NCBI GenBank assembly: GCA_015680685.1
Contig: MNCI01024892.1
Span: 1,082,437-1,146,436, forward strand
Origin: Gnetum montanum
Taxonomy: Eukaryota > Streptophyta > Gnetopsida > Gnetales > Gnetaceae
DNA: 64,000 bases
Direction of reading: 5' to 3'
How positions within the stretch are numbered: the first letter of the stretch is position 1; each line of letters begins with the position of its first letter. Positions 58,170 through 64,000 of the stretch are shown here, piece by piece. Under the pieces are notes generated by a model. It did not search any database, was not told where the DNA came from, and was given only the letters and a program-made list of their open reading frames with translations. The position numbers and the translations under genes were made by a program.

Positions 58170-59063
58170 CTAAGGTGACATATGCGCAACGAACAAAGGT
58201 AAAGAGTGGGTGAGGATCAAACATGTTTTTGACCGCAGGGGAGCCTTGATCATGTGGTTGTTTCCTAACTGGACATGGTCTAGGAGGAATGCTAGGTTTT
58301 GGTTGCTTAGGCTTTCGATTTTTACCACTCGTTTAGGTGTTTTAACTCTAGGTGCTGCATTTTTTGTCATGAGTGTTCCATCAAGAGACTCTTCTTTCAA
58401 GACTTGTGACATGTCTATGTTGTGGATGGCTTGAAAGGGAGTGTTATTGCCATGTATGATGACTTGTCCACCTTCGTATGGAAGGTGGATTTCTTGATGT
58501 ATTAGTGAGAAAATGGCCCATTGTTGAGCTAGCCAAGGTCTGCCAAGAATCATGTTGAAACTTGGCATCTCTTCTATGACAGTGAACTTCGCACTGGTGG
58601 GGAATTGTTCTTTTGCCACAAAGGCTAAGTTGATTATTCCCTTAATTGTGACACGTGATCTGTTGAAGGATTTTAAACACATGGTTTTTGTAGGCATGAT
58701 CTTTTCTGCCATGCCTAGTTTGTTGATGACAAAGTATAAAGCTACATTTGTTGTCGTACCGTCATCAATGTGCACTCTATGAATGGTATATTTCCCAACA
58801 TGTACACTAATTGAAAATGGAGCTATTGTGACCTCCCCTTGTTTGGGTTTGACTTTAACTACATCATCGCAAAAGGCTAAGGTGTTTGAACCCAATCCTC
58901 GTGGTGTGTGTTGTGAAATCATTACATGGATGGATTTCTCATTTACAGGGATGTCCTCCATAATAGGAATGGATGCTAATGTTTGAGCCAAGGCTTTGTA
59001 ATGAACGGTTGAAGTCATAACCAGGTCATATAGGCTCATCATTGTGTTCTTCTGTTTGAGCAT
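58170..59063 (-). pseudogene. Tat-type aspartic protease of F3, long open frame
   Basis: 297 codons are open, the longest frame in the window. The start region is MLKQKNTMMSLYDLVMTST. The active-site block is RVHIDDGTTTNVALYFVINK (about residues 96-115) and the second motif is FNMILGRPWLAQQWAI (about residues 169-184). A C-terminal basic extension (RVKTPKRVVKIESLSNQNLA) ends near the GGCC array. The intact length, against broken gag and a deleted pol, suggests younger age or chance preservation. DDG replaces the usual DSG or DTG, as in F1. Confidence 0.85.
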
Positions 59064-59099
59064 TTTTTTTACCTAAGCTAGTGCAGCTACAAAGTCTAT

Positions 59100-61025
59100 G
59101 TTGTTGGTTGTTGTGTTGGCTTTGGCTTCCTTCATGTGGGTTGAGGGATGGGACTCTTGCATAGAGGGCTTGGGGCTAGTTTGCTTGAGATTAAGAGTAG
59201 GGGCCCCACCATTCGATTGTTTCTTGCTTAGATGTTATTCATTTGTCCTCTTCTACTTCCATTTGGTAGGCTTACTCATGTTGTTGGCAAGGTTGACTCT
59301 TAAGGGAGAAGAGGTTGAGACATTGCCTATGGTTGGGCTCTGGGTAGGTGAGGGGCCATCACGTGGTGACACCTTTATGATAAATGGTAGTTTGGGAGGA
59401 GTTGTTGGTGTTTGACTAGCTTGTTCTGGCACCTTGATGATGAAAGGTTTCTTTGCGGTTGTGGTCGGTGCATCATGCTAGTTTAACGTCTTAGCGGATG
59501 ATTATGGTGGTGCTTGGGGTGTTTTCCAACTTAATGTCTTAGCGAACGATGACACTTCCTTCCAATTTAACGTCTTAGCAGATGACTGTGGTGGTACTTT
59601 GACCACAGAGGGTGTCTTCGGTGCTCGGGATTGTGTTGAATCTTGCTAGTTTAATGTCTTAGCGGATGTGTGAGGTGGTGGTACTTTGACCACAAAAGGT
59701 GTCATCAGTGCTCTAGGTGGCACCTTGATGACGATGGGAGGCCTCTTGCTCATGGAGGTGGAGGGGATTATTTCCTTACTAGGAGGCATATGAATCACAA
59801 AAGGTTGCCGCATAGGTTTAGGCTTACTATCTATGCCAATGGAGTTTATGATGTAGGAGGCATCATGTGTGCTGGGTTGATTCAAGGTGTTGACATTCAG
59901 TTGGCCCTATTCTATCATTGGTTGTAGATCATCCTGTAACATACATCAGGTGTTGGTGTTGTGACTAAACATCTAGTGGTAGTGACAGAATTAGTCTAAC
60001 TTGAAATGTCGTGGAACCGGGGGCTTGCTTGGTGCTGCTAAGGTGGGGTTCCTCAGTATCTCTCAGTACCTATCATGTTAGTGGTGATCATTCTCTGCTA
60101 CGTGTTTGTAGTGGATTTTCCTAGCTTCAAGGAGTTTCTCTAGTAGTTCAGAAGGTCGCACGGGCAGCGACTTGTACTTAGAGCGATCCTTGTGCTAAAA
60201 TTTGGGCCATGGTGTGGCTGTTGTCATTCTTATTAGGCTGGGACTGGTGTTTGTGGTTTTTGTGCTTGTGGCTATAATTGGTGATGCTGCCTTTTACTTG
60301 GCAACATGTTCATGTTTGTAAGCCACATAGGTGGGATCATTGCTAGTTTGTGCAACTTGTTCAATGTTCTTGATTTGTGTGAAGACTTGGCTCAATGTTT
60401 AAGCACTTAGGTAGTACAGTTTTGACTTAACGAAGTTATTCACATCTTCCTTCAGAATCGTAAGCAAATATGTTTCAGGGATGGGATCATGAAGTTCGTT
60501 AAGGGCTCCGCTCCATCATTGGATGAACCTCTGCACAAGCTCAAGTGGTGCTTGTTTCACCTGTATTAGAGTGTCTAGTGTTGCTTTGGGCTTCAGGTTT
60601 TACTTAAATCTAGTAACGAATTAGTATAACAGATCCTCAAGAGAGGATATCGAGTTACATGGCAGGGCTTGGTACTAGTCTAAGGCACTATCCGTTAGTG
60701 ACAAGGCAAACATGCGCAAGATTGCGTGGGGCCAAGCTTAAAGTAATAGAGTCTCTGATCAAAATTTTACCAAGTGAGCATTTGGGTCTCCCTTCCCATT
60801 ATACTTTGTTAACTGTTGTAGTGTGATTCCCTTAGGTAAAGCTAACGGTGGCACTGAAGAGTTAATTGGATCATCATGGTAGAAGTCTAGTACCTTAACT
60901 GCTTCGGTGTTGGCAGTTTTGAGGTGCTTTACCGCGTTAGCTAACACTTGCATCCATTGTTTTGCTTCTACCCACTCTTGAGTGGTAGGTAGATTAGTTG
61001 GTTGAGGAGATTGTTGGGTTATCAT
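59100..61025 (-). pseudogene. Tat-type gag of F3, with hairpin units inside the linker
   Basis: The start ATG 61025-61023 gives MITQQSPQPTNLPTTQEWVE, then VLDFYHDDPINSSVPPLALP and QLTKYNGKGDPNAHLVKF. The core is broken (60760-60150), and the zinc-knuckle region near 60000-59940 is decayed. The linker (59885-59400) has repeated VPP motifs (RPPIVIKVPPRALMTPFVVK) and three to four copies of a SAKTLN peptide. The SAKTLN copies are encoded by the hairpin units at 59475-59665. Confidence 0.7.
59475..59665. repeat. Hairpin-repeat array E inside gag-PR linker of F3
   Basis: Four units of the type (c/a)tagtttaacgtcttagcgg, about 40-65 bp apart (59476, 59530, 59561, 59643). Stems are CGTC-TTAGCG-GATG, partly decayed. 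In the sense frame they read SAKTLN. Confidence 0.75.
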
Positions 61026-62497
61026 TTGTTGCTATGGAGCAACGTTCGGAGTTGCAATTGCAGGGTGTGATGCGTTGAAGTAAGTGAATTATTGAACAAG
61101 AGGTGTGGTTCCTTGTCTAGCCACTAACTATGGGGTGACACCCTAAATGTGTGGGGATGATGTAACTAAAGTGGCCCCATGTGTTTGCATTGGCGGTGGT
61201 ACTAGGTGGACGTGGACATGGGTAGTTCATGTCGAGACACCAGTGCTTGCATGCTCATTGACATGTGAAGATGAATCATCTATCCCACCTATGAGTGGAA
61301 CGATGGGTTAACATGGGCATGGGGACTGAGGGTGTGGTATGAATCCTCATGTTTAGATTGCACCTCAAAGTCATCTACATCATTTTGATTTTGGGGCTCC
61401 TCAATGGGTCACCGTGAGTTTTGGCTCCTTACCATAAGGCGCTGGGAGATGAGTTAGTGCCGGGGCTCAAAAAGGGGGATGATATCATATATGAAGGAAG
61501 TGAATTCATGACCCCCCATGTATATGTGCTTGAAGTTTCATTTTGCCTTCTATTCTACGGTGTCAAGGGGAAGGTTGGCCTAAATCTTCACACAGATAAA
61601 GTTGTATTGTTCCTGTGTGAGGATTACGAAGGTGCATGTGTTAAAGTTCTGAGATGACTCCATGGTGATGTGTGACAGGGAAGCGTATGGGCTGGCTAAA
61701 AAGTGTTGAGTGTGTTTTAGGCTAAGTGTGTAGTGTATGGTCAGAGCTGAGAGTGCAGCATGACCAATGTGTAGTGTGTGCGAAATTGCAGCATGTGAAA
61801 TCTACAACGTGTGAAATTTAAGTTGCCAAAAATTTTCTAAGTGTCCAGCGTAAGAACTGTAACGTATGAATTCAAGGGCAGCGTACAAGGAGTTTCAAAA
61901 GGTACAACATATAATTAATGTGCACAGTGTATAAGGTAGGGTGAGGAGCAACATCACCAATGTCAACTTGACCAACATCAAGGTGACCAACGTTAGCGTG
62001 ACCAACGTCAGCTTGACCAACATCAGCGTGACCAACATCAGCTTGACCAACGTTAGCGTGAACAATGTCAGCGTGTGTAAACTAGGTACAACGTTTGAAG
62101 CTAAGACACAGCGTCTGGACGCTAGATGGGGCGTCTAGGTAAGAAAACTAAGTGTTGGGCACAGTGTTTGAGAAGAAAACTTAGATCTAGATGCTGTGAA
62201 TAGTGTCAGAAAAGAGAGATAAGGATGATGGATGCTATAAATAATGTCGAAAGCCATCAGAGAGTGTAGGACACTATGGGTAGTTTCTGGATCTAAGAGA
62301 GGAAGGTATAGGACATTGTGATTTAAGCAGGAACGTGCCTGGAAAATTATGAAACAATGTCTAGACTGGAACATAGGATTTATCAGTAGGAAATAGCACC
62401 TAAATGCTGGAAACAAGGCAGAGTGGGAATGCTGGCAATGACAGCAATGTGTTAATGCTAGATCTAGGATGTTAAGAGGCAGATCTAACAAAGAAAG
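61026..62497. other. 5' leader of F3
   Basis: Non-coding between PBS and gag. It contains a 15-bp minisatellite (gaccaacgtcagcgt type, about eight copies) at 61955-62075, and scattered agcgta motifs similar to those in the LTR. Confidence 0.5.
61955..62075. repeat. 15-bp minisatellite in F3 leader
   Basis: The unit is gaccaacRtYagcKt, with about eight copies. On plus it gives an open frame with repeated TNVSV/TNISL residues, which is a by-product of the repeat and not a gene. Confidence 0.8.
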
Positions 62498-62516
62498 GGC
62501 CCTCCTTCTAGCGCCA
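62498..62516 (-). other. Primer-binding site (tRNA-Asn type) of F3
   Basis: On minus TGGCGCTAGAAGGAGGGCC follows the LTR end after GTAAA. Its complement ends ...CCTCCTTCTAGCGCCA, which fits the 3' end of plant tRNA-Asn as I recall it. The site is unusually intact compared with family E. Confidence 0.6.
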
Positions 62517-62521
62517 TTTAC

Positions 62522-62956
62522 TGTACCATCTGAAATCATCGGTGAGAGGTTGGAATGAACGGACACCAAGAGATCTACGGATGAAACAGTAAGACCCTGC
62601 CTTCACCTAAGGGCAAGCTAGAAATTAATGAAGGCAGAGTGCCTTGAATGGTCAACATGTAGATCAAATGAGGACTTCCCCAAATGTACATAATTGCGAT
62701 GCATTGGGTTATACTTAAACAAATGCAAAACTGAATGTAAACGAATGAAAACCAATGTAAACTATTTAAATGATAAATAACAAAAATAAGAAAAATGTGA
62801 ATAGGAACAATAATGTAAACTATAAGAATCTAGGCAATAATGCAAACTATTTGTATTGATCAATAATTAGAATGTGCACCGGTTAGAATGCAATTGCAGA
62901 GTGGTCGCAAGGCAGACGTTTAGCCCTGATGCATGAGAACGGATCGTGGGAAGATG
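62522..62956 (-). repeat. Family F LTR (5' LTR of F3), first 435 bp
   Basis: It starts TGTACCATCTGAAATC and matches 54454-54885 closely. It is interrupted at 62957 by the young LTR. Confidence 0.85.
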
Positions 62957-63033
62957 TGAAACACCGTGAAAATTACGAGTCTGCCTCAAGCGAAGATTTG
63001 TAATTCGAGCGAGAACGCGCCTCAAATCTGTCT

Positions 63034-63270
63034 AAGGACGAGTTTATGCTCTATCACGCCCGGCAGCGTAATGAGCGTAATAGGCTCCAAGACAGTTAAA
63101 GGCGAAGTTGTTCAAGGACAAGTTTACGCTCTATCACGCACAGCAACGTGATGAGCGTAATAAGCTCCAAGACAGTTAAAGGCAAATTCTGTCTAAGGAC
63201 AAGTTTACGCTCTATCACGCACGGCAGCGTAATGAGCGTAATAAGCTCCAGGACAGTTAAAAGCAAAATC
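63034..63270. repeat. Three tandem 80-81 bp subrepeats in the young LTR
   Basis: Units begin aaggac(g/a)agttt at 63034, 63114 and 63195. Each holds an imperfect palindrome acgctctatcacgc ... gcgtaatgagcgt. Confidence 0.9.
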
Positions 63271-63729
63271 CAGAGAAACACGACGGGTTGGCACTTGTTC
63301 TCGCAACGCTTAAACAATTGATCTTTACGCACATTACGCGGCGATGCGTGCTCATGCGTAGGTCAGAATGCAAGCACGCGCTCATTACGCTTTGTCACGC
63401 ACAGTTGCGTGATGAGCGTAAGTGACACTTCGATTACACTCCACCGCGCGTAGCTGCATGGAGAGTGTATGTTACATTTACGCTGCGTCACGCACAGTTG
63501 CGTGATGCGCGTAAGCGCGTTGTTGTTACACCTAGGTTGCATTCATACATGCAACACAACGCGAATGAGCGCAAACGCAGCCAAGACACGCCTATCATGG
63601 GCCTACTCTTTACACGCATAGCACGCAAATGAGCGTGTTGTGCGTAGTCGCAGTTCGACTTAAAAGAATCGCGTCGACAGGATCCGTGACATTCGGGCCC
63701 ACATCATTAGGGTTGCGCTTGTCGCGGCT

Positions 63730-63741
63730 TATAAATACCCC
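63730..63741 (+). promoter_or_regulatory. TATA box of the young LTR
   Basis: TATAAATACCCC, with the transcription start expected near 63760. It is the best-preserved promoter in the window and is shared with the F1 LTR. Confidence 0.65.
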
Positions 63742-64000
63742 GGCTGACAAATATACAAAAGGGGGAGATTGGGGGAGTTAGCAGTGGACAAGTTAACAAA
63801 CTAGAGCACCAGAGCACATATCGCTTTTCGTTGGCAGCAGATCAAGAGGACAAGAGCATTTCACTGAGCAAGGACACATTTATCACCTTGAACAGAGAAA
63901 CAAGAGCAACCTCTTGGTAACCGCTGCAAACACCATCCTTTAACAAAACAGAACGCAGCGCGCCCGAGCCCTAACAGCAGATCGACCCGAAGCAAAGAAG

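Larger units (their letters stand above)
54454..64000 (-). mobile_element. Family F (Tat-like) element F3, gag-PR only; 5' LTR broken and off window
   Basis: It comprises a 3' LTR (54454-56228), PPT, 3' region, array D (57385-57935), a short GGCC-type array (58055-58140), PR (59063-58170), gag (61025-59100), leader, PBS (62498-62516) and the start of the 5' LTR (62522-62956). Compared with F1, the antisense gene and RT-RNH-aRNH-INT are missing. The gap falls exactly between two hairpin arrays, so the deletion probably arose by recombination between repeats. A nonautonomous gag-PR derivative. Confidence 0.75.
62957..64000 (+). repeat. Young CpG-rich LTR of a family F relative, plus orientation, runs off window
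   Basis: The start TGAAACACCGTGAAAATT equals the sense start of family F LTRs (TGAAACACC). It contains three repeats of 80-81 bp (63034-63270), two copies of the perfect hairpin TCACGCACAGTTGCGTGA (63395-63412 and about 63489-63506) and a TATA box TATAAATACCCC at 63730-63741, matching the F1 LTR TATA (TATAAATACCCC). CpG is abundant (8 in 63301-63360), unlike the rest of the window, so the insertion is recent or escaped methylation. The left flank is gaagatg. The 3' end of the LTR is not in view. Confidence 0.75.

Noticed and set aside
61941-62138. A plus-strand open frame with repeated TNVSV/TNISL residues
   Set aside because: It is a by-product of a 15-bp minisatellite in the F3 leader; no domain or gene context.
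62135-62569. A 144-codon minus-strand open frame across the F3 PBS
   Set aside because: It spans the LTR border, primer-binding site and leader, which are non-coding by structure; no domain.
63034-63270. Tandem palindromic units that could suggest a CRISPR array
   Set aside because: Units of 80 bp lie head to tail without unique spacers, inside a plant LTR.

Overview
This is a gene-poor, transposon-saturated window, almost certainly from a vascular plant with a large, heavily methylated genome. The evidence is nested plant-type LTR retrotransposons (Ty3/gypsy of Athila-like and Tat-like types, plus one Ty1/copia remnant). CpG is strongly depleted almost everywhere, and many in-frame stops look like CAG or CAA turned into TAG or TAA, the usual trace of methylcytosine decay. 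I see no intact host gene, tRNA, rRNA or CRISPR array. The species cannot be named from the sequence.

Two families make up most of the window. Family E is Athila-like: LTRs of about 0.8-0.95 kb with TGATGAG...CTCATCA ends, and a primer-binding site matching the 3' end of tRNA-Asp. It carries gag, sometimes PR-RT-RNH-INT, and a third ORF (ORF3, starting MAPKK or MASKK) between pol and the 3' LTR. Family F is Tat-like: LTRs of about 1.6-1.8 kb starting TGAAACACC in sense, a primer-binding site fitting tRNA-Asn, an archaeal-type RNase H, and arrays of short hairpin repeats. Most elements lie on the minus strand.

Layout. 1-14854: family E element H1 (gag + ORF3, no pol), split by E1 at 421-8842. 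15785-18256: family E gag fragment (Eb) with an LTR shared with element E3 (17385-23984; ORF3 + gag). E3 is cut by Tat element F1 (23985 to about 38620), which has its 3' LTR, INT, aRNH, RNH, RT, PR and gag but no 5' LTR. Between PR and RT, F1 holds a plus-strand gene with about seven exons, a TATA box and a poly(A) signal. 39054-41455: truncated copia element. 41456-54453: family E element E4 with pol and ORF3, containing an opposite-strand E fragment (E5, 50619-53770). From 54454: Tat element F3, gag-PR only, inserted in the E4 5' LTR. The F3 5' LTR is in turn broken at 62957 by the CpG-rich start of a young plus-strand LTR that runs off the window.

The most interesting points are: (1) arrays built on one unit, CTAGTTTA followed by a 4-6 bp stem and a 6-nt loop, in which the stem bases change in a paired way between arrays; (2) the antisense, intron-containing gene inside F1; (3) putative internal promoters ahead of ORF3 that carry the same upstream repeats as the element's own LTR; (4) reiterated polypurine-tract-like motifs; (5) palindromic GCGTA-core hairpins that differ between the LTRs of family F; (6) several single-N joins, one flanking a perfect 405-bp inverted repeat, that look like assembly errors.
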